Assembly (NCBI GenBank): GCA_018065225.1
Contig: JAGHTS010000068.1
Span: forward strand, 1 to 16,938
Source of the DNA: Candidatus Phascolarctobacterium caballi
GTDB lineage: Bacteria > Bacillota > Negativicutes > Acidaminococcales > Acidaminococcaceae
DNA: 16,938 bases
Direction of reading: 5' to 3'
The translations under genes and the position numbers were made by a program. Shown piece after piece: positions 8,575-16,128 of this stretch. Each line of letters opens with the position of its first letter. Positions within the stretch are counted from its first letter, which is position 1. The notes beneath the pieces are model-generated. The model did no database searches, was not told where the DNA came from, and saw nothing but the letters and a program-made list of their open reading frames with translations.

Positions 8575-10443
8575 ATGGAAAATTTGTCAATTGATGTACT
8601 TAATAAAATAGAGCATCCATCCAGATATATTGGGGGTGAATTTGCAAGTATTGTTAAGCAAAATGTTAATGTTAGGATTGCTTTGGCTTTTCCTGATGTT
8701 TATGAAGTAGGTATGAGTTATCTTGGTTTTAAAATTTTATACCACTTAGTTAATAAAGAAGAAAATTTAGCTGCGGAACGAGTGTATGCTCCGTGGACTG
8801 ATATGGAGCAGGTAATTAGAGAAAAAGATTTATTTTTGCGTACGTTGGAAACAAAGAGAGCATTGTATGAATGTGATTTTGTTGGATTTACTTTACAATA
8901 TGAGTTAAGTTATACAAATATATTGAATATGCTTGAATTAGGTGGTATACCAATTAAAGCAAAGGATAGAAATTGCGATGAACCCTTTGTGATTGTTGGT
9001 GGGCCTTGTGTTTTTAATTGTGAACCATTAGCTGAGTTTATTGATTTGGCTATTATTGGCGATGGGGAAGATGCTTTAATTGAAATAATGCGTTTATATG
9101 AAAACTGGAAGAAAGCAGGGAAAATTGGTGGAAGAAATGGATTTTTAAAACAGGCGGCAAAGATTAAAGGCATTTATGTTCCAAGTTATTTTGATATTCA
9201 ATATAATGAAGATGGAACAGTTTCTGAAGTGGAAACAATTAATGGTCAAGCTAAAACAATATATAAAAGAATAGTTTCTGATTTAAATGTTGTTGATTTT
9301 CCTGTTTCTCCAGTCGTCCCTTTTGCGGCAATTGTTCATGACAGAATAATGTTAGAGATTTTTCGTGGGTGTAGCAGAGGTTGCAGATTTTGTAATGCCG
9401 GAATGATTTATCGTCCGGTGAGAGAACGGAGTTTGGAAAAGTTATTAGAGTTAGGCAGGCAATTGGTAAAAAATACTGGTTATAATGAAATTTCTTTATT
9501 TTCACTTTCAAGTGCAGATTATAGTAATTTGGTTCCTTTGGTACATAATATGATTGAGGAATTTCGTGATAAGCGAGTGAGTGTTTCCCTTCCCAGTTTA
9601 AGGATCGATTCGTTTTGTGTTGCTGTTGCCAAAGAGGTTAATGCTGTACGTAAAAGTGGATTGACTTTTGCACCGGAAGCAGGGTCTCAAAGAATGCGTG
9701 ACATTATAAACAAAGGGGTAACGGAAGCAGATTTATTAAAGGCAGTAACTGCGGCTTTTGAAAATGGTTGGTCAGCTGTAAAACTTTATTTTATGATAGG
9801 GTTGCCTTTTGAAACTGATGAGGATATCTTAGCGATTGCCAATTTGGTTAAGAGTGTACAATATAAATATTATGAGGTTACTGGTAAACATGGATGCAGG
9901 GTGACAGTAAGTGCGTCTGCTTTTGTTCCTAAACCATATACAGCATTTCAGTGGTTTGGACAAAATAGTATTGAAGAAATACAACGTAAACAAATGTTAC
10001 TAAAAGACGCATTAAAAATAAAAAATGTCGTTTTCCAATATCATGATGCACAAACAAGTGTAATTGAGGCATTGATTGCTCGCGGTGACAGAAGAATTGG
10101 ACAGGTAATTTATAATGCATGGAAGGCGGGTGCACGTTTTGACGGTTGGAGTGATCATTTTAGTTTTGATCGTTGGCAACAAGCAGTGCAAGATGCAGAT
10201 CTGAATATGGATTTTTACACTTCGCGTCAACGGGATTTGAATGAAAGATTTCCTTGGGAGCATACTTCACCCGGTGTATCTAAAGAGTTTTTGTTGTCAG
10301 AATGGAGAAAAGCACAAAAACAACAATTAACTAAAGATTGCCGTCGTACTGTTTGTAAAGGATGTGGAGTTTGTCAGATGTTGGGGGTAAAGGTTGTTGA
10401 TTACGGAGAGAAAAAAAGTGAAAATCAGAATGCAAATTACTAA
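8575..10443 (+). CDS. B12-binding-domain radical SAM protein, TIGR03960 type
   Basis: This 622-residue cytoplasmic protein has an N-terminal Rossmann/B12-binding-like region (about residues 30-170, including ALAFPDVYEVGMSYLG and VGGPCVFNCEPL), a radical SAM core with the 4Fe-4S motif CSRGCRFC (Cys266, Cys270, Cys273), and a C-terminal cysteine cluster C-x4-C-x2-C-x2-C (Cys589, 594, 597, 600) that could bind a second cluster or zinc. The N-terminal HPSRYIGGE and the length match the TIGR03960 family, which regularly accompanies or is fused to DUF2344, as here. The classical B12-binding His motif (DxHxxG) is not seen, so cobalamin binding is uncertain. The family's reaction is not known to me. 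It follows rodA by 1 base. Confidence 0.88.
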   Translation: MENLSIDVLNKIEHPSRYIGGEFASIVKQNVNVRIALAFPDVYEVGMSYLGFKILYHLVNKEENLAAERVYAPWTDMEQVIREKDLFLRTLETKRALYECDFVGFTLQYELSYTNILNMLELGGIPIKAKDRNCDEPFVIVGGPCVFNCEPLAEFIDLAIIGDGEDALIEIMRLYENWKKAGKIGGRNGFLKQAAKIKGIYVPSYFDIQYNEDGTVSEVETINGQAKTIYKRIVSDLNVVDFPVSPVVPFAAIVHDRIMLEIFRGCSRGCRFCNAGMIYRPVRERSLEKLLELGRQLVKNTGYNEISLFSLSSADYSNLVPLVHNMIEEFRDKRVSVSLPSLRIDSFCVAVAKEVNAVRKSGLTFAPEAGSQRMRDIINKGVTEADLLKAVTAAFENGWSAVKLYFMIGLPFETDEDILAIANLVKSVQYKYYEVTGKHGCRVTVSASAFVPKPYTAFQWFGQNSIEEIQRKQMLLKDALKIKNVVFQYHDAQTSVIEALIARGDRRIGQVIYNAWKAGARFDGWSDHFSFDRWQQAVQDADLNMDFYTSRQRDLNERFPWEHTSPGVSKEFLLSEWRKAQKQQLTKDCRRTVCKGCGVCQMLGVKVVDYGEKKSENQNANY

Positions 10444-11086
10444 GGATGCAGATATTAGGTTTGTCAGTCATCTTGATTATTTAAGAGCGATTGAGCGTAG
10501 TATCCGACGGGCAGAGTTACCAGTGGAATATTCTTCTGGGTTTAATCCGCATTTAAAATTTTCACTTGCTTCAGCATTAGGAGTAGGTATAGTGTCAAGT
10601 GCTGAATTTGTAGAAATGGAAATGGCAAAAGATATTGAAGTTAATATTGCAATGGAATGTTTACAAAAGGCGTTGCCGAATGGTATTAGAATTATTGATG
10701 CAGATGTGGTTGCAAGTAATGAGCCGCCATTGATGGCGAAGGCAGGATTTAGCAAATACAAAGTGCATCTTTGTGGAGATGGGGATAAATTTTCTGCAGC
10801 AGTTAATAACTTCAATAATTCCACAAAAGTAATTTATAGAAAACAAGTACCGAAACATAAAGAAAAATTTAAGGAAGTAAATATTAAAGATTTTGTAAAT
10901 GAAGTTAAATGCGAAATACGAAAAGGAGAAATAGTTTTAGATTTTGAAATACAGATTTTTCAAGATGGGAGTTTGAAACCGAGAGATGTTTTAAATTCAT
11001 TAGGGATTGATTATACTGATGCTGATATTGAGAGAGTGGCAATGTATAGAGTAGGGCATTTGCCAATGTTAAATAGTAAAAAATGA
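10418..11086 (+). CDS. DUF2344 / TIGR03936 partner of the radical SAM protein
   Basis: This protein of about 222 residues matches the TIGR03936 (DUF2344) family, with the N-terminal signature KDADIRFVSHLDYLRAIERS and SSGFNPHLKFSLASALGVG. I choose the GTG at 10418 as start because GGAGAG (10405-10410) is spaced 7 bases ahead and the product then begins MKIRMQITKD, as in relatives. An in-frame ATG at 10394 would lengthen it by eight unlikely residues, and ATG 10430 is another option. The gene overlaps the radical SAM gene by 26 bases, and in many bacteria the two are fused, so they probably act together on one substrate; the substrate is unknown. It ends in ATGA with the next SEDS gene. Confidence 0.87.
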   Translation: MKIRMQITKDADIRFVSHLDYLRAIERSIRRAELPVEYSSGFNPHLKFSLASALGVGIVSSAEFVEMEMAKDIEVNIAMECLQKALPNGIRIIDADVVASNEPPLMAKAGFSKYKVHLCGDGDKFSAAVNNFNNSTKVIYRKQVPKHKEKFKEVNIKDFVNEVKCEIRKGEIVLDFEIQIFQDGSLKPRDVLNSLGIDYTDADIERVAMYRVGHLPMLNSKK

Positions 11087-12294
11087 ACAAAAAGTTTTTT
11101 TGTTTTGATAATCCTAAAAATGCAGTTTTGGTTTGTTTTGGCTTGTTGTTGGCAGTTGGCTGCGTAAATGTTTACAGTGCAAGTTTTGTTTATGCTACGT
11201 CAGAAATGGACAACAGTTACCATTTTGTTGCACGGTATATTATGTTTGCTTTGGCAAGTATTTGGGCATTTTGGGTAATGCGTAAAATTGGTTATAAATT
11301 TTTCCTGCAACAAAATGTTTTGTTATGTTTTGGCGGAGCAATTTTTTTATTACTTGGTTGTGTTTTGGTGTTTGGACCGGAAATAAATGCTGCTAAGCGG
11401 TGGTTAGATTTCGGTTTTTTTCATTTGCAACCGTCGGAGTTTGCAAAATTATTTATTGTATTGTTAAGCAGCAGTATGTTAGGCAAACATCTTTTGGCGG
11501 GCAGACGTGCTAATGTTTTTCACGCACCGGCAGGATATTGTATTTTATGGTCAATTGTTTTTGCAGCATTAGTGTTTGTGCAGCCTGATATGGGAACAGC
11601 AGGCATTATTTTTGGTTTGCCGGCACTATTGTGTTTGTTGGCCGGAGTCAGGCGTTCGCAAATTGTATTAGCAGGAATAGTAGTGTTGGGTATTGCGGTA
11701 ACTTTTATTTGGCATGCTTCCTATAGATTTAATCGTGTGTTAATGTGGCTTGACCCGTGGCAGGATCCTACTGGCAATGGGTATCAGATGGTACAAAGTT
11801 TTATTGCTATCGGCAGTGGCGGGTATTTTGGGACGGATTGGGGTGCAGGTACAGCAAAGTTGTTTTTTTTGCCGGAATTGCATACTGATTTTGCTTTTGC
11901 TATTTTTTGTCAGGAAAATGGTTTTGTTGGGGCAACATTAATAATTGCCCTCTTTGTTCTTTTGGGGTTTGCATTATGGACAATTGCAAAAAGGACTACT
12001 GATCCAACAGGTTTTTTGCTTGTAAGCGGGATAATATTTTTAGTAGTAGGTCAGGCGGTTGCCAATATGGCAATGGTTTGCGGACTTTTGCCAATTATTG
12101 GTGTGCCATTGTCATTCATTTCATATGGAGGAAGCAGTATGTTTGCTTCCTCGTTAGGATTGGGTTTGGTTTTATCTGTTTATGATAATGAGTGTAAAAT
12201 GGAAAAAGAACAGGCGGAAACAGCAAAAATGGAACAGCAATCACCAATTGAGAGACGTCGGTCATGGCAGATAATTAAAGGAAATAAAAGATGA
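11083..12294 (+). CDS. Second SEDS glycosyltransferase (FtsW/SpoVE-like)
   Basis: This 403-residue polytopic membrane protein is of the SEDS family that polymerises lipid II. It shows AAKRWLDFGFFHLQPSEFAKLF (about residues 103-123), VQPDMGTA, FFLPELHTDFAFA with the presumed catalytic Asp269, and GVPLSFISYGGSSM near the C-terminus. A charged cytoplasmic tail of about 35 residues, rich in Glu, Lys, Gln and Arg, follows the last helix. It shares start/stop overlaps with both neighbours and is followed by a PASTA-bearing class B PBP. That pairing suggests a divisome or sporulation-type FtsW/SpoVE rather than RodA, but sequence alone does not settle which, and another ftsW may exist in a dcw cluster elsewhere. 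Confidence 0.9.
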   Translation: MNKKFFCFDNPKNAVLVCFGLLLAVGCVNVYSASFVYATSEMDNSYHFVARYIMFALASIWAFWVMRKIGYKFFLQQNVLLCFGGAIFLLLGCVLVFGPEINAAKRWLDFGFFHLQPSEFAKLFIVLLSSSMLGKHLLAGRRANVFHAPAGYCILWSIVFAALVFVQPDMGTAGIIFGLPALLCLLAGVRRSQIVLAGIVVLGIAVTFIWHASYRFNRVLMWLDPWQDPTGNGYQMVQSFIAIGSGGYFGTDWGAGTAKLFFLPELHTDFAFAIFCQENGFVGATLIIALFVLLGFALWTIAKRTTDPTGFLLVSGIIFLVVGQAVANMAMVCGLLPIIGVPLSFISYGGSSMFASSLGLGLVLSVYDNECKMEKEQAETAKMEQQSPIERRRSWQIIKGNKR

Positions 12295-14285
12295 GATGGA
12301 GTTTTACTTTAACTGAATCTAAAAAACGTTTGCGGATAGTCATGACATTTGTACTTTTGTTTATTGGGGCGATATTATTGAGATTGATGTATCTGCAATT
12401 ATGGCGTGGCAGTGATTTTGCCAAAGATGCTGAACGGCAACTTGCATATAGTAATAATCAGGGGAACCCGCGAGGACATATTTTAGACCGTAATGGTGAT
12501 GAACTGGCGGTAAGTATAATGTGCGAATCGCTTTATGTTGACCCGTCACAGATTTTTAAACTGGAAAAAAAAGACGCTGGTGATGGCAACTTGGCACAAT
12601 TTACAGCTGAGATTTTAGCACCAATTCTGCATATGCAGGAAAAAGATGTTTGGAACAAATGTACACAAAACAGTTCGTTTGTATGGATTAAGCGTACTTT
12701 GAATCCTGACGAATCAAGACAAGTTCGTGAAGCCATAAAAAAATATAAGTTGAACGGTTTGCATTTTATTCCTGAAAGTAAACGGTTTTATACAAAAAAA
12801 CGCATTGCTGCCCAAGTGTTAGGGTTTGTAGGGATGGACGACAGGGGTGGCAGCGGTTTGGAACTTTCGTTGGACAGGGAGTTAAGGGGGGCAATTTCCA
12901 AACAGAAAGTGTATTATGATGCACGGGGTGGAGAAATAATCAGTGATTTGAATAATATTAAAGATACTGTTCCGACTGTTTATTTAACTTTGGATATGAA
13001 AATGCAATATACTTTGGAACGTGCAATTGATGAAGCAATGGCAGAAACCAAAGCAGTAGGGGCGGCGGCTATTTTAATGGATCCGTATACGGGCGAAATT
13101 TTGGCAATGGTATCCCGTCCGACATTTGATCCCAATCATTATGAAGATTATAAAGATACGGACTGGCAAAATAAATGTATAGGTTATAATTATGAACCCG
13201 GTTCTGTGTTCAAGCCAATTGTGGGTTCGGCGGCTTTGCAGTGTCGTGTTGTAAAACCTGATGACAAGATGATGGACAAGGGATATTATCGTGATGCGGA
13301 GAATGAAATTAATATTGAAAATTGGAATAAAAAAGGCAGAGGAGAAGTTACTTTTAGTGAAGTAATAAAATACTCGATAAATACTTGTATGGCTGAAATA
13401 GGGCTGAAACTTGGTGAAAATAATTTGGTTGGGTTTACAGAGGCATTTGGATTTGGCAAGACCACAGGTATTGAGTTGGACGGGGAAGAAGAAGGCATTT
13501 TACATGACAGGCAAAATATGTATAAAGCAGATATTGCTGTTATGAGTTTGGGTCAGGGTATAGAAGTTACACCTTTGCAGATGTTACGGGCAATTTGTGC
13601 TATTGCTAATGGTGGAGATTTATTACGTCCGTATATTGTTAAAAAAATTGTGGCACCCAATGGGGAGGTTACGCGTGAGGGCAAGCGTCATGTTATCAGC
13701 AGACCGATTTCCCGTGATGTGGCAAATCAAATGCGGAGGATGATGGAAGAAGTTGTGGAAAGTGGTGGTGGTCAGGCAGCAGGAATTAAAGGATATAGAA
13801 TCGCAGGCAAAACAGGAACAGCGCAAAAATTGACAAAAAAAGGTGATTATATTGATACTAAACATATCGCTTCTTTTGTCGGATTTGTGCCGGCTAATGC
13901 CCCTCAATATGCAATGTTGGTTATGTTAGATGAACCTCAAGGGAAAGATTTTTATGGGGCACAGGTGGCATCACCGGTTTTTCGTAATACATTGCAACAG
14001 ATATTGGCGGCTAAAGGGGTTCAGCCGCAGACGGGGGAAGTGTTAAAAGGATTTGATGAGATTGGCAAACTTGTTGTTCAAAGGAAAATTCCCAAATTGA
14101 TAGAAGAAGCGGACGGACGTTTGCGGGTACCTGATTTTACTGGCATAGATATGCGGGCTTGTACTGAAGCAATGCAGGGTAAATTAAAATTAAAACCTTA
14201 TGGAAGTGGTTTGGCATATAAACAACTGCCAAAACCCAATACATTGGTACCGGAAGATGAATTGATTGAAGTTTGGTTTAAATAA
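12291..14285 (+). CDS. Class B penicillin-binding protein with C-terminal PASTA domain (FtsI/SpoVD-like)
   Basis: This 664-residue protein has one N-terminal membrane anchor (about residues 15-36), a pedestal domain (GNPRGHILDRNGDELAVS at 58-75; GGSGLELSLDREL), and a transpeptidase domain with SVFK (Ser305, Lys308), SIN (362-364) and KTGT (507-510), all intact. After about residue 610 a single PASTA domain follows (RVPDFTGIDMRACTEAM...LVPEDELIEVWF). The PASTA domain and the partner SEDS gene upstream favour an FtsI/PbpB/SpoVD role in septal or cortex cross-linking; the exact paralogue cannot be fixed here. No clear terminator separates it from the fhs promoter just downstream. Confidence 0.93.
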   Translation: MRWSFTLTESKKRLRIVMTFVLLFIGAILLRLMYLQLWRGSDFAKDAERQLAYSNNQGNPRGHILDRNGDELAVSIMCESLYVDPSQIFKLEKKDAGDGNLAQFTAEILAPILHMQEKDVWNKCTQNSSFVWIKRTLNPDESRQVREAIKKYKLNGLHFIPESKRFYTKKRIAAQVLGFVGMDDRGGSGLELSLDRELRGAISKQKVYYDARGGEIISDLNNIKDTVPTVYLTLDMKMQYTLERAIDEAMAETKAVGAAAILMDPYTGEILAMVSRPTFDPNHYEDYKDTDWQNKCIGYNYEPGSVFKPIVGSAALQCRVVKPDDKMMDKGYYRDAENEINIENWNKKGRGEVTFSEVIKYSINTCMAEIGLKLGENNLVGFTEAFGFGKTTGIELDGEEEGILHDRQNMYKADIAVMSLGQGIEVTPLQMLRAICAIANGGDLLRPYIVKKIVAPNGEVTREGKRHVISRPISRDVANQMRRMMEEVVESGGGQAAGIKGYRIAGKTGTAQKLTKKGDYIDTKHIASFVGFVPANAPQYAMLVMLDEPQGKDFYGAQVASPVFRNTLQQILAAKGVQPQTGEVLKGFDEIGKLVVQRKIPKLIEEADGRLRVPDFTGIDMRACTEAMQGKLKLKPYGSGLAYKQLPKPNTLVPEDELIEVWFK

Positions 14286-14287
14286 AG

Positions 14288-14316
14288 TTGAGAATGGTGT
14301 AAATTTGTAGTATAAT
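14288..14316 (+). promoter_or_regulatory. Sigma-A-type promoter for the fhs-folD unit
   Basis: TTGAGA at 14288-14293 and a consensus TATAAT at 14311-14316 are separated by exactly 17 bases. Transcription would start near 14322, exactly at the first strand of the riboswitch P1 helix, which supports the call. The promoter begins just after the PBP stop codon, so fhs is probably its own transcription unit, with some possible read-through from upstream. Confidence 0.8.
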
Positions 14317-14320
14317 AAAT

Positions 14321-14418
14321 ACAATTCATATGACTGACGGATTTGTGGAGTTTACCACTTGGAGTATGAATTGTGACAAGCCGGCCGTCTGGGCGATTAG
14401 TCGTTCAGTGGTACGGCT
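14321..14418 (+). promoter_or_regulatory. ZTP (pfl) riboswitch aptamer
   Basis: The leader folds as the ZTP/ZMP riboswitch, which senses the purine intermediate AICAR monophosphate/triphosphate that builds up when 10-formyl-tetrahydrofolate is short. P1 is a perfect 10-bp helix (14321-14330 with 14365-14374). Inside it are the conserved TGACTGACGG (14331-14340), a small P2 hairpin (GTGG 14345-14348 with CCAC 14355-14358) and TTGGAG (14359-14364). After a short linker comes the conserved CCGTCTGGGC (14385-14394) in the P3 region, closed by AGCCG (14379-14383) and CGGCT (14414-14418). The downstream genes, fhs and folD-like, are classic members of this regulon. Ligand binding should turn expression on. 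Confidence 0.92.
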
Positions 14419-14424
14419 ATTTTT
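14384..14424 (+). terminator. Riboswitch-controlled intrinsic terminator
   Basis: An alternative hairpin overlaps riboswitch P3. GCCGT (14384-14388) pairs with ACGGC (14413-14417); after a four-base bulge on the 3' side, an 8-bp helix (14389-14396 with 14401-14408, two G-U pairs) closes on a TTAG loop. Five T residues follow at 14420-14424. The hairpin uses the conserved CCGTCTGGGC of the aptamer, so ligand-bound P3 and the terminator exclude each other, the usual ON-switch design. Confidence 0.75.
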
Positions 14425-14447
14425 ATAAAAATTAAGGAGGGGTTAAA

Positions 14448-16127
14448 ATGGCTTTTAAATCAGACATTGAAATTGCTCAAGAAGCAAAAATGTTGCCTAT
14501 TGTTGAGGTGGCAAAAAAGTTAGGTATTCAAGAAGATGATATTGAAATGTACGGCAGATATAAGGCAAAACTGAGTATGCCTTTAATTCGGCGTTTGGAA
14601 AAAGAAGGTAAGCCCGGTAAATTGGTTTTGGTTACGGCTATTACACCTACTCCGGCAGGTGAGGGCAAGTCCACTACAACAGTTGGTTTGGCACAGGGGT
14701 TGGCAAAGATAAATAAGGATGTTATTGTGGCATTAAGGGAGCCGTCTTTGGGACCTTGAATGGGTGTGAAAGGTGGGGCGGCAGGCGGAGGTTATAGTCA
14801 GGTTGTGCCGATGGAAGATATTAATTTGCATTTTACCGGTGATTTTCATGCTATTACTTCTGCTCACATGTTGTTAAGTGCGATGGTGGACAATCACGTC
14901 CAACAGGGGAACAAATTAAATATTGACCCACGCCGCATTGTTTGGAAACGGGTTGTGGATATGAATGACCGTGAACTGCGGCAGATTGTTGTCGGGTTGG
15001 GGGGTAAGGCACATGGAGTGCCACGTCAGGACGGTTTTGATATTACGGTTGCCAGTGAAGTTATGGCAATTTTGTGCTTGTCCAAAGATTTGCATGATTT
15101 GAAAGAAAGATTAAGTAAGATTATTGTGGCTTATGATTATAGCGGCAACCCTGTTACAGCGGGACAAATTAAGGCACAGGGGGCAATGGCGGCATTGCTG
15201 AAAGATGCTATTAAACCGAATTTGGTACAGACGATAGAGAATGTACCGGCAATTATTCATGGAGGCCCGTTTGCAAATATTGCACATGGGTGCAATAGTG
15301 TGGTTGCCACTAAAACTGCAATGCGGTTGGCAGATTATACCATTACGGAAGCAGGTTTCGGTGCGGACTTGGGAGCGGAAAAATTCTTTGACATTAAATG
15401 TCGTTATGCAGGTTTGAAACCTGATGCGGTGGTGCTGGTGGCAACGGTAAGGGCGTTAAAAATGCACGGTGGCATGAATAAGAAAGAATTGGCAACACCC
15501 AATGTAGAAGCGGTAAAGCGTGGGTTGCCCAATTTGGAAAAGCATATTGAAAACGTGCAAAAATATGGCGTACCTTTGGTAGTTGCGATTAATATTTTTG
15601 CCCAAGACACCAAAGAAGAACTGGAAGTTGTGCGTGAGCATTGTGCTATGATGGGAGTAAATGTGGCATTAAGTGATGTGTTTGCCAAAGGTGGTGACGG
15701 CGGCATTGAGTTGGCAAAGGAAGTAGTGCGTTTGGCAGAAAGCGGTACGGCACATTTCAAGCCGATTTATCCTGACGAAATGAGTTTGAAAGAAAAAATT
15801 GAAACGGTTGCCCGTGAAATTTATGGTGCTGACGGAGTTAATTATTCGGCAGAAGCGGATAAGGCATTGGCAGAGTTTGAACATTTGGGGTATGGCAAGT
15901 TGCCTGTGTGTATGGCAAAAACACAATATTCTTTTAGTGACGATCAAAACAAATTGGGTCGTCCGGAAGGGTTTAAGATTACAATTAAAAACTGCCGAAT
16001 AAGTGCCGGGGCAGGATTTGTTGTTGTATTGACGGGAGATATTATGACAATGCCCGGTTTGCCACCCGTGCCGGCAGCGGAAAAGATTGATGTCAGTGAT
16101 GACGGAATAATTAGCGGACTGTTTTAA
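14448..16127 (+). CDS. fhs: Formate-tetrahydrofolate ligase with in-frame UGA at codon 104
   Basis: Fhs joins formate to tetrahydrofolate using ATP, giving 10-formyl-THF for purine and one-carbon pathways in the cytoplasm. AAGGAGG (14434-14440) sits 7 bases before the ATG. The frame gives 103 residues, then TGA at 14757-14759, then 455 residues in the same frame to a normal C-terminus (DDGIISGLF). Read through, the product is 559 residues, the usual family length. The P-loop TPTPAGEGKST (66-76, Lys74) and REPSLGP (97-103, Arg97) precede the UGA; GGAAGGGYSQVVPMEDINLHF follows it. As I recall the family, the UGA position holds Cys, Ser or Val. The rest shows no decay. Selenocysteine insertion, a recent nonsense mutation, a base error, or two separate chains (an ATG directly follows the TGA) are all possible. 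Confidence 0.9.
14757..14759 (+). other. In-frame UGA codon in fhs, candidate selenocysteine codon
   Basis: This TGA is the only internal stop in any recognised gene of the window. It lies between GGA CCT (Gly-Pro) and ATG GGT GTG AAA (Met-Gly-Val-Lys), inside the strongly conserved 'LGPxxGxKGGAAGGGY' segment, at the residue often occupied by Cys. One base change from TGT or TGC (Cys) would create it. General UGA reassignment is excluded because TGA ends several genes here. Recoding as selenocysteine is plausible but not shown. Confidence 0.5.
14779..14810 (+). promoter_or_regulatory. Candidate bacterial SECIS-like hairpin downstream of the fhs UGA
   Basis: By hand, CGGCA (14779-14783) pairs with TGCCG (14806-14810). 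Above it, 14784-14786 can pair with 14802-14804 (two G-U pairs), and GA (14788-14789) with TC (14798-14799), leaving an apical loop GGTTATAG (14790-14797). The loop begins about 30 bases after the UGA and has G in its first two positions, both within the ranges described for bacterial SECIS elements. The upper stem is weak and interrupted, and the region is constrained by conserved codons, so this could be chance. Confidence 0.3.
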
Positions 16128-16128
16128 T

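Noticed and set aside
14321..14418. THF riboswitch as the fhs leader
   Set aside because: The conserved blocks match the ZTP (pfl) aptamer and not the THF aptamer.
14419..14432. Perfect palindrome ATTTTTATAAAAAT just before the fhs ribosome binding site
   Set aside because: It is pure A/T and includes the terminator T-run; chance in AT-rich leader DNA explains it.
14448..14759. Treating the first 103 codons of fhs as a separate short gene
   Set aside because: It ends in the middle of a conserved Fhs motif and the homologous sequence continues in the same frame.
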